A stretch of DNA of 64,000 nucleotides from Streptomyces sp. F63 (GTDB lineage Bacteria; Actinomycetota; Actinomycetes; Streptomycetales; Streptomycetaceae): the NCBI RefSeq assembly GCF_018070345.1, contig NZ_JAGPXX010000009.1:62001-126000 (forward strand), written 5' to 3'. The position numbers and the translations under genes were made by a program. The notes under the pieces were generated by a model. That model did not search any database. It saw only the letters and a list, made by a program, of their open reading frames with translations, and was not told the origin of the DNA. Below are positions 51,831 through 61,483 of the stretch, piece by piece; the stretch's first letter is position 1; each line of letters starts with the position of its first letter.

Positions 51831-53141
51831 TCAGCCCGCGCGCAGCGCCAGCGTCATGGCCTCCACGGCCAGCAGCGGGGCGACGTTGCGGTCCAGGGCG
51901 CGGCGGCAGGCCAGGATCGCCTCGATCCGGCGCAGCGTCCGCTCCGGCGTCGAGCCGCGGGCCATCCGCTCCAGGGCGTCGCACTGCTCGGTGTTGGCGA
52001 TGGCCACCGAGGACCCGAACTGCAGGGCGAGCACATCGCGGTAGAAGCCGGTGAGGTCGGTCAGCGCGAGGTCGAGCGTGTCGCGCTGGGTGCGGGTGCC
52101 GCGGGTCTTCTGCCGCTTCTCCAGCTCCTTCATCACTCCGGCCGTGCCGCGCGGCAGCCGGCCGCCCGGTCCGGCGGCGGCGCCGAGGGCGGCGCGCAGT
52201 TCCTCGGTCTCCTTGGTGTCGACCTCCTCGGCGACCTGCTTGGCGTCCTCGGCGGCGGCGTCCACCAGTTCCTGGGCGGCCTTCAGGCAGCCTCCGATGT
52301 CGTCGACGCGGAGCGGGAGTCTCAGCACGGCGGCGCGGCGGGACCGGGCCCGCTCGTCGGTGGCCAGGCGGCGGGCCCGGCCGATGTGGCCCTGGGTGGC
52401 GCGGGCCGCGGCGTGGGCGAGCTCCGGTTCGATGCCGTCCCGCCGCATCAGCAGGTCGGCGACGGCCTCCACCGGTGGGGTGCGCAGGGTGAGATGGCGA
52501 CAGCGCGAGCGGATCGTCGGCAGGACGTCCTCCACCGACGGCGCGCACAGCAGCCAGACCGTCCGGGGCGCGGGCTCCTCGACGGCTTTCAGCAGGACGT
52601 TGCCCGAGCCCTCGGTGAGCCGGTCGGCGTCCTCCAGGACGATCACCTGCCAGCGGCCGCCGGACGGGGAGAGCTGGGCGCGCCGCACCAGCTCGCGGGT
52701 CTCCTTCACCCCGATGGAGAGCAGATCCGTGCGGACGATCTCCACATCGGCGTGGGTCCCGATGAGGGCGGTGTGGCAGCCGTCGCAGAAGCCGCAGCCG
52801 GGGGCCGCGCCCAACGCCCGGTCGGGGCTGACGCACTGCAGCGCGGCGGCGAAGGCGCGGGCGGCGGTGGAGCGCCCGGCACCGGGGGGGCCGGTGAACA
52901 GCCAGGCGTGGGTCATCCGGGAGGCCGGAGGGACGCCGTCCGAGGGCTCGGTGTCCGGGGCCGGCGGCGCCTCCCCGTCCGCCGCGGCCCCGGCCGGGCC
53001 GGTCGTCCCGAAGCGGTGGTCCGCGCGCTCCGCGGCGTCCTCGGACTCCGCCGCCGTGACGTACGCGTCCGCGTCCCGGGCGGCCGCGGTGAGCGTCTCC
53101 GTCACCCGGTCCTGGCCGACCAGGTCGTCCCACACCGCCAT
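51831..53141 (-). CDS. holB: DNA polymerase III subunit delta'
   Basis: Clamp-loader subunit of 436 residues. AAA+ features: DDLVGQDRVTETL, Walker A TGPPGAGRSTAARAFA, the four-Cys zinc module CGFCDGCHTALIGTHAD (with one Cys further upstream), IVLEDADRLTEGSGNVLLKAVEEP, and the SRC motif TIRSRCRHLTLRTPP. A non-conserved acidic/Pro-rich insert (residues about 35-75) precedes Walker A, a feature of actinobacterial proteins. The ATG at 53141 is preferred; a GTG at 53150 in frame has GGAGAAAGGG upstream and is a close alternative. It lies downstream of tmk on the same strand, the usual order. Confidence 0.93.
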   Translation of the reverse strand: MAVWDDLVGQDRVTETLTAAARDADAYVTAAESEDAAERADHRFGTTGPAGAAADGEAPPAPDTEPSDGVPPASRMTHAWLFTGPPGAGRSTAARAFAAALQCVSPDRALGAAPGCGFCDGCHTALIGTHADVEIVRTDLLSIGVKETRELVRRAQLSPSGGRWQVIVLEDADRLTEGSGNVLLKAVEEPAPRTVWLLCAPSVEDVLPTIRSRCRHLTLRTPPVEAVADLLMRRDGIEPELAHAAARATQGHIGRARRLATDERARSRRAAVLRLPLRVDDIGGCLKAAQELVDAAAEDAKQVAEEVDTKETEELRAALGAAAGPGGRLPRGTAGVMKELEKRQKTRGTRTQRDTLDLALTDLTGFYRDVLALQFGSSVAIANTEQCDALERMARGSTPERTLRRIEAILACRRALDRNVAPLLAVEAMTLALRAG

Positions 53142-53489
53142 GACCGCCACCCCTTTCTCCGCCGGTTCCCGTCCGCGCGCCCTCGCGACTCCCCATTGTG
53201 GTGCACCGCACCGACAACCGGCGCCGGGCGGTGCCGGTTGTCGGCCGGCTCGTGAGGCCGCGCCGGTGCAGCACCCGCACGGACCGGCAAGGCCGTCGGC
53301 CGCTCCGGCCCGGCCCGGACGGCCACGGCCCGGACGGCCACGGGCCGGGCGGTCCCCGACGCGGCGGCGCCCGGCGGCACGTGGTCGTCCGCCGGGCGCC
53401 CGGTGGATCGGTGGACCGTGAGCCGGTGAGCCGGTGAGCCGGTGCCCCGGCGTACCGGGCCGGGCCGGGCCGGCGCCCGCCGGGGCGCA
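53142..53489 (+). other. gene-free interval between tmk and holB with tandem microrepeats
   Basis: 348 bp rich in short repeats: CGGACGGCCACGG units (53314-53345) and GTGAGCCG three times in a row (53419-53441). No coding signal is visible. The region may be a decayed spacer; a promoter for holB could lie close to 53150-53200, but no -35/-10 pair is clear. Confidence 0.5.
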
Positions 53490-56400
53490 TCAGCCCCTGC
53501 GGCCTCCGCGCCGCCGGCCGTCGTCCTCGTCGTCCTGCGGGCCCAGGAGCTCGTCGGCGAGGGTCGGCAGATCGTCGAGCGGGGTCTCCTCGGCCCAGTC
53601 CGGACGGGGCCGGCCGCCGCGGCGGCGTCCCGGCTTCCGTCCGGTGCGTCCTCCGCCGGTGCCCCGGGCGGTGTCCTCGTCCGGGCCGATCTGCGGGAGT
53701 TCCCGGGTCCGCTCGGCATCCGGGTCCGGGCCGGCCGTACGGCCGCCCCCGTCCTCCTCGCGGAACAGCCACGGCGGTACGCGGCCCGCCGCGTCACTCG
53801 GCCGGTCCTGACCGGCCGGGGGCGCCGGGTGCGCCCCGCGCCCGTCGGCGCGCGGCTCGCCGCCGGCGGGGCGCACGGGCGGCAGTACGGCCGTCTCGCC
53901 GGCGTCGTTGCCGCCCCGGTCCGGGCCGTCCTCCGGTACCTGCGGCAGCACGGCCGTCTCGTCGGTCTCGGAGGCGCGCGGCAGGACCGTGGTCTCCTCG
54001 GCGTCCGGTCCCGGCCGGCCGGCCCGGGGTGTGGGCACCGGCTGCGTGGCCTCCGTCTCCGGGGCCCGCGGCGCGTCCGGCTCCCGGGGCGGCTCGCCCG
54101 TGGCGGGCGCCGGCGTCTGCACCGTCGGCGCCTCGTCCGGCACGGCGCCCGCGTCCCCGCCCGTGGCGCCGGCGGCGGACGCGGCTTCGGCCGCCTGCCG
54201 TTCCCGCTCCGCCCGCAGCAGTGCCTCCTCGGCCTTCCGCTGCTTCTCCAGCCGGCGCTCCTCGGCCTGCCTGCGCAGCCGCTCCTCCTCGGCCTGCTGA
54301 CGGCGCACCCGCTCCTGCTCCGCGCGGCGCTCCGCCTCCTCGGCCTCGCGCCGGGCGCGTTCCTCCTCGGCCCGGCGCTGCGCCTCCTCGGCGAGCCGGC
54401 GGGCCTCCTCCGCCTGACGGCGGGCCTCCGCGACCCGGGCCTCCTCGGCCTCGCGGCGCCGGCGTTCCTCCTCCTCGGCGCGCAGCCGGGCGAGCTGCTC
54501 CTGCCGTTCCCGTTCCAGCCGCTCCTCCTCGGCCTTGCGCGCGGCCTCCTCCTCGGCGCGGCGGCGGGCCTCCTCCTCGGCGGCCCGGCGGGCCTCCTCG
54601 CGGGCCTGGATCTCGGCCTCGGAGAGCGGCAGCACCTGGTCGAGCCGGTGCCGTACCGCCGTGGTGACGGCCTCGGGCTCCTGTCCGGCGTCCACGACCA
54701 GATAGCGCGCGGGATCGGCGGCGGCCAGCGCCAGGAAGCCCGCCCGTACCCGCTGGTGGAACTCGGGCGGCTCGGACTCCAGCCGGTCGGGCGCCTCGGT
54801 GAAGCGCTCGCGGGCGGTCTCGGGGGAGACGTCGAGCAGCACGGTCAGATGCGGCACGAGACCGTCGGTGGCCCACCGGCTGATCCGGGCGATCTCGGTC
54901 GGTGACAGGTCGCGGCCCGCGCCCTGGTAGGCGACGGACGAGTCGATGTAGCGGTCGCTGATGACGACGGCGCCGCGGTCGAGCGCGGGCCGCACGACGC
55001 TGTCGACGTGCTCGGCGCGGTCGGCCGCGTACAGCAGGGCCTCCGAACGGGGCGAGATCCCGGACGAGGAGACGTCCAGCAGGATCGAGCGGAGCCGCTT
55101 GCCGATCGCCGTGGCGCCCGGTTCCCTGGTGACGACGACCTCGTGGCCCTTGGCGCGGATCCAGTCGGCGAGCGCCTCGACCTGGGTGGACTTGCCCGCG
55201 CCGTCACCGCCCTCCAGAGCGATGAAGAAGCCGTTGCCCGCCGGTGCGCGCCGGTCCGGGTCGCCGCCGCGCAGCGCGTCGCGCAGATCGCGGCGCAGTG
55301 GCACGCCGGACCGGTCGTCGGTCCGGATCAGGACCAGCGCGGCGACGGGCAACAGCAGCGCGCCGGCCAGCATCAGCGTGAAGCCCGCGCCGCCGTGCGC
55401 GAAGACGAACGAGCCGCTCTCCAGCCGGTGTTCCCCGATCACCCCGGCGAGCAGCGGTGCCGCCAGCGCCCCGACGGCGACGAACACCCGTACGACGGCC
55501 TGGAGATGCTCGGTGCCGCGGGCGCGCCGGCTCTCCTCGGTCTCCTGGTCGAGCAGTGTGTGACCGGTGTTGGCGGCGATACCGGCGGAGGTGCCGGCCA
55601 CGAGGGCCAGGAAGAGCACGGTCGCCGGATCCGGCGTGAGGCCGACGGCGAGCAGCGACAGGCCGGTGAGGGCGATGGACAGGGCCAGCATCCGCCGCCG
55701 CGAGAGCGCGGGCAGCACCTTGGGCGCGCTGCGGATACCGAGGACGGTGCCGCCGGTCAGGGCCAGGACGAGCAGGGCGAAGCCGACCGGGCCGCCGCCC
55801 AGGTCATCGATGTGGAGCAGGGACACCGCGACGGCCGCGGCGATCGCGGCGGCGACGGTCGCCGAGGCGGCCACCAGCAGCGGGACGGCGCCCGTGCGTC
55901 CCTTGTCGGCCGTGCCGCCGCTCCTGGGCGGGCGCAGTCCCTCCAGCGGGGAGCGCACGCGCGGGGTGCGCCCGCCGGGGAGTTCGATGAAGTAGAGGAT
56001 CGAGACGCAGGCGGCGAAGAGGCCGGCCGCGACATACGAGCCGAGCGCGGCCTGGTGCAGATGGAACCACTCGACGACGGCACCCAGCAGGTTGCTGAAG
56101 AGGGTGATGACGACGAATGCGGCGGCGGCCAGCGGCAGCGCCACGAAGCCGGTGCGCAGCGAGAGGCGGCGCAGCGCGTCGAGATTGTCCGGAAGCGGCC
56201 GTACGGCGGCGTCCCCGGCCGGCACGGACGGCAGCAGGGCGGGCGCGGCGCTCTCCCGGCAGATGGTCCACAGGCGTTCGGCGAACCCGGTGACGAAGAC
56301 GGTGACGAGCAGAACGGCCGTGGCGTCGCCGGGCGTCCAGTCGATCCACAGCGGGGCGACGACCAGGAGTGCCACGCGCAGACCGTCGGCGGCCATCATG

Positions 56401-56924
56401 GTCCAGCGCCGGTCGAGCGGTCCGCCGCCGCTGCCGCTCTTCTCCGGCTTCGGCGCTCCGCTTCCCTTGGCGCTCTTCCCCGGCGGCTCCGGTGCCCCGG
56501 GGTCCCCGGAGTTCTCCGGGGTGGCCCCCTCCTCCGGGTCCCGCCGGGACTCCCGCCCGGGCCCCGGCTCCGGTTCCCGTTCCGGCGCCGTCTCCCCGGT
56601 CGCGATCAGGGAGGTGAGCGGTCCCAGAAGCACCGCCCCGAAGAGCAGCGTGGCGAGGACACGGGCACCGAACACCGCCGCGACCGCGAGGGCCGCACCC
56701 CGGTACCCGCCGCCGAAGGTCCCCGCCGCCACTGCGGCCTGATAGGTCAGCACCAGCAGGACCAGCAAAGCCAGTGCGTCTCCGACGCCGCCGACGAGCT
56801 GGGCGCTCCACAGCCGCCTCAGCGGCGGGAACCGCAGCAGGGCTCGCACGGCGCGTTCGCGGGAGTCTGCGGCAAGGTGGTCCGAGGGGGAACTCACGAC
56901 CGTTGGCTGCTCGGCTCGCGTCAT
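53490..56924 (-). CDS. tmk: dTMP kinase fused to an N-terminal MFS-like membrane domain
   Basis: 1144 residues in three parts. Residues 1-520 form a membrane domain with about ten TM helices of MFS type and a hydrophilic loop near residues 115-170. Residues about 545-760 are thymidylate kinase: P-loop FIALEGGDGAGKSTQ, the DR(Y/H) motif SDRYIDSSVAYQG and the lid region; it phosphorylates dTMP to dTDP. Residues about 765-900 are a long charged helix of EEARR/AEEE repeats, then a Pro/Glu-rich tail with TTVLP, TAVLP and TRELP motifs. The tail ends in an acidic-basic segment. This fused form is the usual tmk of Streptomyces, as I recall. ATG 56924. The role of the membrane domain is unknown. Confidence 0.92.
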   Translation of the reverse strand: MTRAEQPTVVSSPSDHLAADSRERAVRALLRFPPLRRLWSAQLVGGVGDALALLVLLVLTYQAAVAAGTFGGGYRGAALAVAAVFGARVLATLLFGAVLLGPLTSLIATGETAPEREPEPGPGRESRRDPEEGATPENSGDPGAPEPPGKSAKGSGAPKPEKSGSGGGPLDRRWTMMAADGLRVALLVVAPLWIDWTPGDATAVLLVTVFVTGFAERLWTICRESAAPALLPSVPAGDAAVRPLPDNLDALRRLSLRTGFVALPLAAAAFVVITLFSNLLGAVVEWFHLHQAALGSYVAAGLFAACVSILYFIELPGGRTPRVRSPLEGLRPPRSGGTADKGRTGAVPLLVAASATVAAAIAAAVAVSLLHIDDLGGGPVGFALLVLALTGGTVLGIRSAPKVLPALSRRRMLALSIALTGLSLLAVGLTPDPATVLFLALVAGTSAGIAANTGHTLLDQETEESRRARGTEHLQAVVRVFVAVGALAAPLLAGVIGEHRLESGSFVFAHGGAGFTLMLAGALLLPVAALVLIRTDDRSGVPLRRDLRDALRGGDPDRRAPAGNGFFIALEGGDGAGKSTQVEALADWIRAKGHEVVVTREPGATAIGKRLRSILLDVSSSGISPRSEALLYAADRAEHVDSVVRPALDRGAVVISDRYIDSSVAYQGAGRDLSPTEIARISRWATDGLVPHLTVLLDVSPETARERFTEAPDRLESEPPEFHQRVRAGFLALAAADPARYLVVDAGQEPEAVTTAVRHRLDQVLPLSEAEIQAREEARRAAEEEARRRAEEEAARKAEEERLERERQEQLARLRAEEEERRRREAEEARVAEARRQAEEARRLAEEAQRRAEEERARREAEEAERRAEQERVRRQQAEEERLRRQAEERRLEKQRKAEEALLRAERERQAAEAASAAGATGGDAGAVPDEAPTVQTPAPATGEPPREPDAPRAPETEATQPVPTPRAGRPGPDAEETTVLPRASETDETAVLPQVPEDGPDRGGNDAGETAVLPPVRPAGGEPRADGRGAHPAPPAGQDRPSDAAGRVPPWLFREEDGGGRTAGPDPDAERTRELPQIGPDEDTARGTGGGRTGRKPGRRRGGRPRPDWAEETPLDDLPTLADELLGPQDDEDDGRRRGGRRG

Positions 56925-57052
56925 CCGGCCAGCCTATCCGGACTGGCCGAATCCATGCCGCCCCCGTCCGAACATGCGGCCGTACTTTCCGGATACGGTC
57001 CGTTCGCGGCCGGCGCCGGGGCAGCCGCGGCTCCCCCGGCTCGCCCCCGCGA

Positions 57053-59953
57053 CTACTCCGGTCCGTCGGCCGCGGAACCGCGGCCGGCTGCCGTCTTCTC
57101 GGCCGTGGTCTTCTTCGCGGCCGTCTTCTTGGCCGCCGTGGTCTTCTTGGCGGCCGTCTTCTTGGCCGCGGTCTTCTTCGCCGGGGCCTTCTTGGCGGTG
57201 GCCGCGGTCTTCTTCGCGGGCGCCTTCTTCGCCGTCTTCTTGGCTGTCTTCTTGGCCGTCTTCTTCACGGGACCCTTGGCCCGCTTCTCGGCCAGGAGTT
57301 CGTATCCCCGCTCCGGGGTGAGCGTTTCGATGTCGTCGTCCCGGCGCAGCGTCGCGTTGGTCTCGCCGTCCGTGACGTACGGGCCGAACCGGCCGTCCTT
57401 GACGACCACGGGCCGTTCGCTCACCGGGTCGGTGCCGAGTTCCTTCAGCGGCGGCTTGGCCGCGCCCCGGCCGCGCTGCTTGGGCTTGGAGTAGATCTCC
57501 AGCGCCTCTTCCAGCGTCAGGGTGAAGAGCTGCTCCTCGCTCTCCAGGGAGCGGGAGTCGGTGCCCTTCTTGAGGTACGGGCCGTAGCGGCCGTTCTGCG
57601 CGGTGATCTCATCGCCCGAGGCCGGGTCGGTGCCGACGACGCGGGGCAGCGACATCAGCCGGAGGGCGTCCTCCAGCGTCACCGTGTCCAGGGACATCGA
57701 TTTGAAGAGCGACGCGGTGCGCGGCTTGACGGCGTTCTTGCCCGTCTTGGGCGTGTCCTCGGGGAGGATCTCCGTGACGTACGGGCCGTAGCGGCCGTCC
57801 TTGGCCACGATCTTCCGGCCCGTCTCCGGGTCGGTGCCGAGTTCGAAGTCACCGCTCGGCTTGGCCAGCAGCTCCTCGGCGTACTCGACGGTCAGCTCGT
57901 CCGGCGGCAGGTCGTCGGGGACGTCGGCGCGCTGGCCGGGCTCGGGCTTCCCGCCCTCCTCGGCGGGCGGCACGGGGCGCTCCACGTAGGGCCCGTAGCG
58001 GCCGACACGCAGCACGATGCCGTTGCCGACGGGGAACGAGGAGACCTCGCGGGCGTCGATGGCGCCGAGGTCGGTGACCAGTTCCTTGAGGCCGCCGAGG
58101 TGGTCGCCGTCCCCGTTGCCCGCTTCGGCCGCCGCGCCGCTGCCGGCCTCGTCGGAGCCGAAGTAGAAGCGGCGCAGCCACGGCACGGACTGGGCCTCGC
58201 CCGCGGCGATGCGGTCGAGGTCGTCCTCCATCCGGGCGGTGAAGTCGTAGTCGACGAGCCGGCCGAAGTGCTTCTCCAGCAGGCCGACGACGGCGAAGGA
58301 GAGGAAGGACGGCACCAGGGCCGTGCCCTTCTTGAAGACGTAGCCGCGGTCGAGGATGGTGCCGATGATCGAGGCGTAGGTCGACGGGCGGCCGATCTCG
58401 CGCTCTTCCAGCTCCTTGACCAGGGACGCCTCGGTGTAGCGAGCCGGGGGCTTGGTGGCGTGGCCGTCCGCGGTGATCTCCCGTGCGGAGAGCGGGTCGC
58501 CCTCGGAGACCTGCGGGAGGCGGCGCTCGCGGTCGTCGAGTTCGGCGTTGGGGTCGTCGGCGCCCTCGACATAAGCCTTCAGGAAGCCGTGGAAGGTGAT
58601 GATCTTGCCGGAGGCGGAGAACTCGGCGTCCCGGCCGTCGCTCGCGCGCCCGCCCACCTTGACGGTGACGGACTGGCCGACGGCGTCCTTCATCTGCGAG
58701 GCGACGGTCCGCTTCCAGATGAGCTCGTACAGCCGGAACTGGTCGCCGGTGAGGCCCGTCTCGGCGGGGGTGCGGAAGCGGTCGCCGGAGGGGCGGATCG
58801 CCTCGTGCGCCTCCTGCGCGTTCTTGACCTTGCCCGCGTACATCCGCGGCTTCTCCGGCAGGTAGTCGGCGCCGTAGAGCTGGGTGACCTGAGCGCGGGC
58901 GGCCGCCACGGCGGTCTCGGAGAGCGTCGTGGAGTCCGTACGCATGTACGTGATGAAGCCGTTCTCGTACAGCTTCTGCGCGACCTGCATCGTCGACTTG
59001 GCGCCGAAGCCCAGCTTGCGCGAGGCCTCCTGCTGAAGGGTGGTGGTGCGGAACGGTGCGTAGGGCGAGCGCCGGTACGGCTTGGACTCGACCGAGCGGA
59101 CGGCGAAGGCGGCGCCCTCCAGGGCGGCGGCCAGCTCGCGCGCGGCGGCCTCGTCCAGGTGGAGGACCTGCGAGCCCTCCTTGAGCGTGCCGGTCGAACC
59201 GAAGTCGCGGCCGGTGGCGACGCGGCGGCCGTCGACGGTGGTGAGGCGGGCGCCGAAGGTACCGGGGTCGGTGGCGTCACCGGTGCGGCCGGTGGCGAAG
59301 GTGCCGGTGAGGTCCCAGTACTCGGCCGAGCGGAAGGCGATGCGCTCGCGCTCGCGTTCGACGACGAGCCGAGTGGCGACGGACTGCACACGGCCGGCCG
59401 ACAGCCGCGGCATGACCTTCTTCCACAGCACCGGGGAGACCTCGTAGCCGTACAGGCGGTCGAGGATCCGGCGGGTCTCCTGGGCGTCGACGAGCCGCTT
59501 GTTCAGCTCGCGCGGACTGCGCACGGCGGCCTGGATGGCGTCCTTGGTGATCTCGTGGAAGACCATCCGGCGGACGGGGACCCGGGGCTTGAGGACTTCC
59601 TGCAGATGCCAGGCGATGGCCTCGCCCTCGCGGTCCTCATCGGTGGCCAGGAGGAGTTCGTCGGACTCCGCCAGCAGCTCCTTGAGCTTGTTGACCTGGC
59701 TCTTCTTGTCCGCGTTGACGACGTAGATCGGCTGGAAGTCCTCGTCGACGTTGACGCCGAGCCGGGCCCAGGGCTCGCCCTTGTACTTGGCGGGGATCTC
59801 TGCGGCGACTTTGGGCAGATCGCGGATGTGCCCGACGCTCGCCTCGACGACATAACCCGGGCCGAGATAGCCCTTGATCGTCTTCGCCTTGGCAGGCGAC
59901 TCGACGATGACGAGTCGGCGGCCGCCCTTCGCGGTCTCGCTGGTCGGGGACAA
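57053..59953 (-). CDS. topA: DNA topoisomerase I
   Basis: Type IA topoisomerase of 966 residues that relaxes negative supercoils. The Toprim domain starts RRLVIVESPAKAKTIKGYLG, with the metal site LLATDEDREGEAIAWH. The active-site Tyr is in ITYMRTDSTTLSE, and FHEITKDAI and LSAGRVQSVA are conserved. Four C-terminal repeats of the type GRYGPY or GRFGPYV (57370-58010) are DNA-binding modules. The last about 70 residues are Lys/Ala-rich (KKTAAKK units), a tail typical of Streptomyces TopA that increases processivity. Translation most likely starts at TTG 59953, after GAGAGAAGAGCGAAG, matching the N-terminus I recall for S. coelicolor (SPTSETAQGG). Confidence 0.96.
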   Translation of the reverse strand: MSPTSETAKGGRRLVIVESPAKAKTIKGYLGPGYVVEASVGHIRDLPKVAAEIPAKYKGEPWARLGVNVDEDFQPIYVVNADKKSQVNKLKELLAESDELLLATDEDREGEAIAWHLQEVLKPRVPVRRMVFHEITKDAIQAAVRSPRELNKRLVDAQETRRILDRLYGYEVSPVLWKKVMPRLSAGRVQSVATRLVVERERERIAFRSAEYWDLTGTFATGRTGDATDPGTFGARLTTVDGRRVATGRDFGSTGTLKEGSQVLHLDEAAARELAAALEGAAFAVRSVESKPYRRSPYAPFRTTTLQQEASRKLGFGAKSTMQVAQKLYENGFITYMRTDSTTLSETAVAAARAQVTQLYGADYLPEKPRMYAGKVKNAQEAHEAIRPSGDRFRTPAETGLTGDQFRLYELIWKRTVASQMKDAVGQSVTVKVGGRASDGRDAEFSASGKIITFHGFLKAYVEGADDPNAELDDRERRLPQVSEGDPLSAREITADGHATKPPARYTEASLVKELEEREIGRPSTYASIIGTILDRGYVFKKGTALVPSFLSFAVVGLLEKHFGRLVDYDFTARMEDDLDRIAAGEAQSVPWLRRFYFGSDEAGSGAAAEAGNGDGDHLGGLKELVTDLGAIDAREVSSFPVGNGIVLRVGRYGPYVERPVPPAEEGGKPEPGQRADVPDDLPPDELTVEYAEELLAKPSGDFELGTDPETGRKIVAKDGRYGPYVTEILPEDTPKTGKNAVKPRTASLFKSMSLDTVTLEDALRLMSLPRVVGTDPASGDEITAQNGRYGPYLKKGTDSRSLESEEQLFTLTLEEALEIYSKPKQRGRGAAKPPLKELGTDPVSERPVVVKDGRFGPYVTDGETNATLRRDDDIETLTPERGYELLAEKRAKGPVKKTAKKTAKKTAKKAPAKKTAATAKKAPAKKTAAKKTAAKKTTAAKKTAAKKTTAEKTAAGRGSAADGPE

Positions 59954-60035
59954 CTTCGCTCTTCTCTCCGGTCGGCGCTCGGTGAATATCACTGCCACTT
60001 CTGTGACGGCGTTGTCATGACGATGCGGAGTGTGA

Positions 60036-60059
60036 CGGTACCTCCCGTCCCGCTGTCAA
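60036..60059 (-). promoter_or_regulatory. candidate topA promoter (-35 TTGACA)
   Basis: On the minus strand TTGACA is at 60059-60054, about 100 bp upstream of the topA start. The -10 is not clear: GTCACA (spacer 17) or CACACT (spacer 19) are the best candidates. In Streptomyces topA is induced by supercoiling change. The rest of the 320-bp gap 59954-60273 has no other clear signal. Confidence 0.4.
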
Positions 60060-60273
60060 GCGGAAAAAGCCCACAACGCCACTCGAACGGTAACCCGACA
60101 AGGGGCGTGCGTGCCGCCGTACCGCGAGGACCCCGTCAAACCTCACATCCCCGGGACCGGGGCTCACAGGTGCTTGCCAGCGCCCGGAGCCCGGCTGGCA
60201 GGATGACGGATGCCGGGGCGTCCCGGCGGCGCGCGCCGCGCGTTCAGTCATTCGCACTCACGGGGGGAAGCCC

Positions 60274-60723
60274 ATGTCCAGTCCCTACGGCCCGCCGCCG
60301 CAGGACCCCAACGGCGGCTACGGATACCCGCAGCAGGGCCAGCAGCCCGGCGGCCAGCAGCCGTACGGCCAGCAGCCCGGTTACGGATACCCGCAGCAGG
60401 GTCAGCAGCCGTACGGCCAGCAGCCCGGCTACGGATACCCGCAGCAGCAGATGGCCCCCGGCCAGTACACCGGCGACCCCAGCGCCCCGTACGGCTACGA
60501 CCCCTACGGCCGGCCGTACTCGGACAAGTCGAAGATCGTCGCCGGTGTTCTCCAGCTCTTCATCGGAACCCTCGGCATCGGCCGGTTCTACACCGGGCAC
60601 ACCGGCATGGCGCTCGGCCAGCTGTTCACCCTCGGCGGCTGCGGCATCTGGGCGCTGATCGACGGCATCATGCTCCTCACCGGCCAGCCCACCGACGCCC
60701 AGGGCCGTCCGCTGCGTGGCTGA
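60274..60723 (+). CDS. TM2-domain membrane protein with Gln/Gly/Pro/Tyr repeats
   Basis: 149 residues. The N-terminal half (1-80) is low-complexity, with PYGQQPGYGYPQQ repeated. The C-terminal half is a TM2 domain: DKSKIVAGVLQLFIGTLGIG, then RFYTGHTGMALGQLFTLGGCGIWALIDGIMLL, two helices joined by the polar DxxR-type turn typical of the family (given here in two parts). ATG 60274 follows ACGGGGGGAAGCCC. Its TM2 part is nearly identical at DNA level to that of the gene at 61484, pointing to recent duplication or gene conversion. The function of TM2 proteins in bacteria is unknown. Confidence 0.85.
   Translation: MSSPYGPPPQDPNGGYGYPQQGQQPGGQQPYGQQPGYGYPQQGQQPYGQQPGYGYPQQQMAPGQYTGDPSAPYGYDPYGRPYSDKSKIVAGVLQLFIGTLGIGRFYTGHTGMALGQLFTLGGCGIWALIDGIMLLTGQPTDAQGRPLRG
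60516..60669 (+). repeat. duplicated TM2 coding segment, copy 1
   Basis: 154 bp share about 94 percent identity with 61531-61684 and keep the same frame. Most differences are third-position changes. Copy 1 lies in the TM2 gene at 60274, copy 2 in the TM2 gene at 61484. Confidence 0.9.
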
Positions 60724-61216
60724 CGGCGGCAGCGGCGGCAATGGCGGCAGGGCCGGCAGCGGCGCGGCCGGTGCCGGGACGGCCCGCGGCCGGGCCGCCG
60801 GTGGCGGCGGCGTGCGGACAGTGCTCCGCGGAGCGGCCTCGCACCCGGCCGCGGCACCTCTGTCGGTGCTTGCGGCCGGGGCGGCCGGAGCCGTCCACCT
60901 CTACGGCACGAACCCCCACGAGGCGGGGCAGTGGCTGCTGCGCTGCCCCTTCAACTGGCTGACCGGCCTGGACTGCCCGACGTGCGGCGCGACCCGCATG
61001 GTGTACGACCTGATGCACGGCGACGTGGTCGCGGCCTTCCACGACAACGCGGCGCTCCTGGTGCTCGGCCTTCCCGCCGGCCTGTTCCTCGGCTGGCGCT
61101 GGCTGCGCGACGGACTGCGCGGGCGACGCTACCGCCCCTCGCCCGGCCGGGCGCTCACCGCGGCGGCGCTGACGCTCACCGCCCTCTGGGGCATCGGCCG
61201 CAACCTGGTGGGCTGA
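60716..61216 (+). CDS. DUF2752 membrane protein
   Basis: 166 residues. A Gly/Ala-rich N-terminus precedes the DUF2752 motif: LLRCPFNWLTGLDCPTCGAT (three Cys) and RMVYDLMHGDVVAAFHDNA. Three hydrophobic helices are visible. GTG 60716 overlaps the end of the TM2 gene by 8 bp, so the two are coupled. DUF2752 genes commonly follow TM2 genes; the role is unknown. The conserved Cys residues suggest metal binding or redox. Confidence 0.85.
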   Translation: MADGGSGGNGGRAGSGAAGAGTARGRAAGGGGVRTVLRGAASHPAAAPLSVLAAGAAGAVHLYGTNPHEAGQWLLRCPFNWLTGLDCPTCGATRMVYDLMHGDVVAAFHDNAALLVLGLPAGLFLGWRWLRDGLRGRRYRPSPGRALTAAALTLTALWGIGRNLVG

Positions 61217-61483
61217 CCCGGCGAGGACCGGGAGCCCGCGGCGCGGAGGGGTGAGCCTCCGGGCCTCCGGGCGGCGTCAGCCGCACGAGGCCCCACCGGG
61301 CCTTCCACGGCGGCCTCCCCGGCCGACCGGATCGTCCCCGTCCTCTCCGGAGTTGCATCACCGAACGATCACAATCGCCAAGTTCGCGCAACTGACCGGT
61401 TCCCTCCCGGGTCAAGTGATCACCGCGGACGTCCCCAGGTCCCGCGCCAGGAACATCCGCTCGTGAGAGAAGAGTCCCACCTC

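Noticed and set aside
53490..54650. Charged repeat region of tmk as a separate gene or frameshift
   Set aside because: The frame is continuous from the kinase domain into the coiled-coil and tail, and the composition is typical of actinobacterial charged helices.
56925..57052. Intergenic 128 bp between tmk and topA as a regulatory RNA
   Set aside because: No hairpin or promoter pattern is evident; it is simply the spacer between two genes on the same strand.
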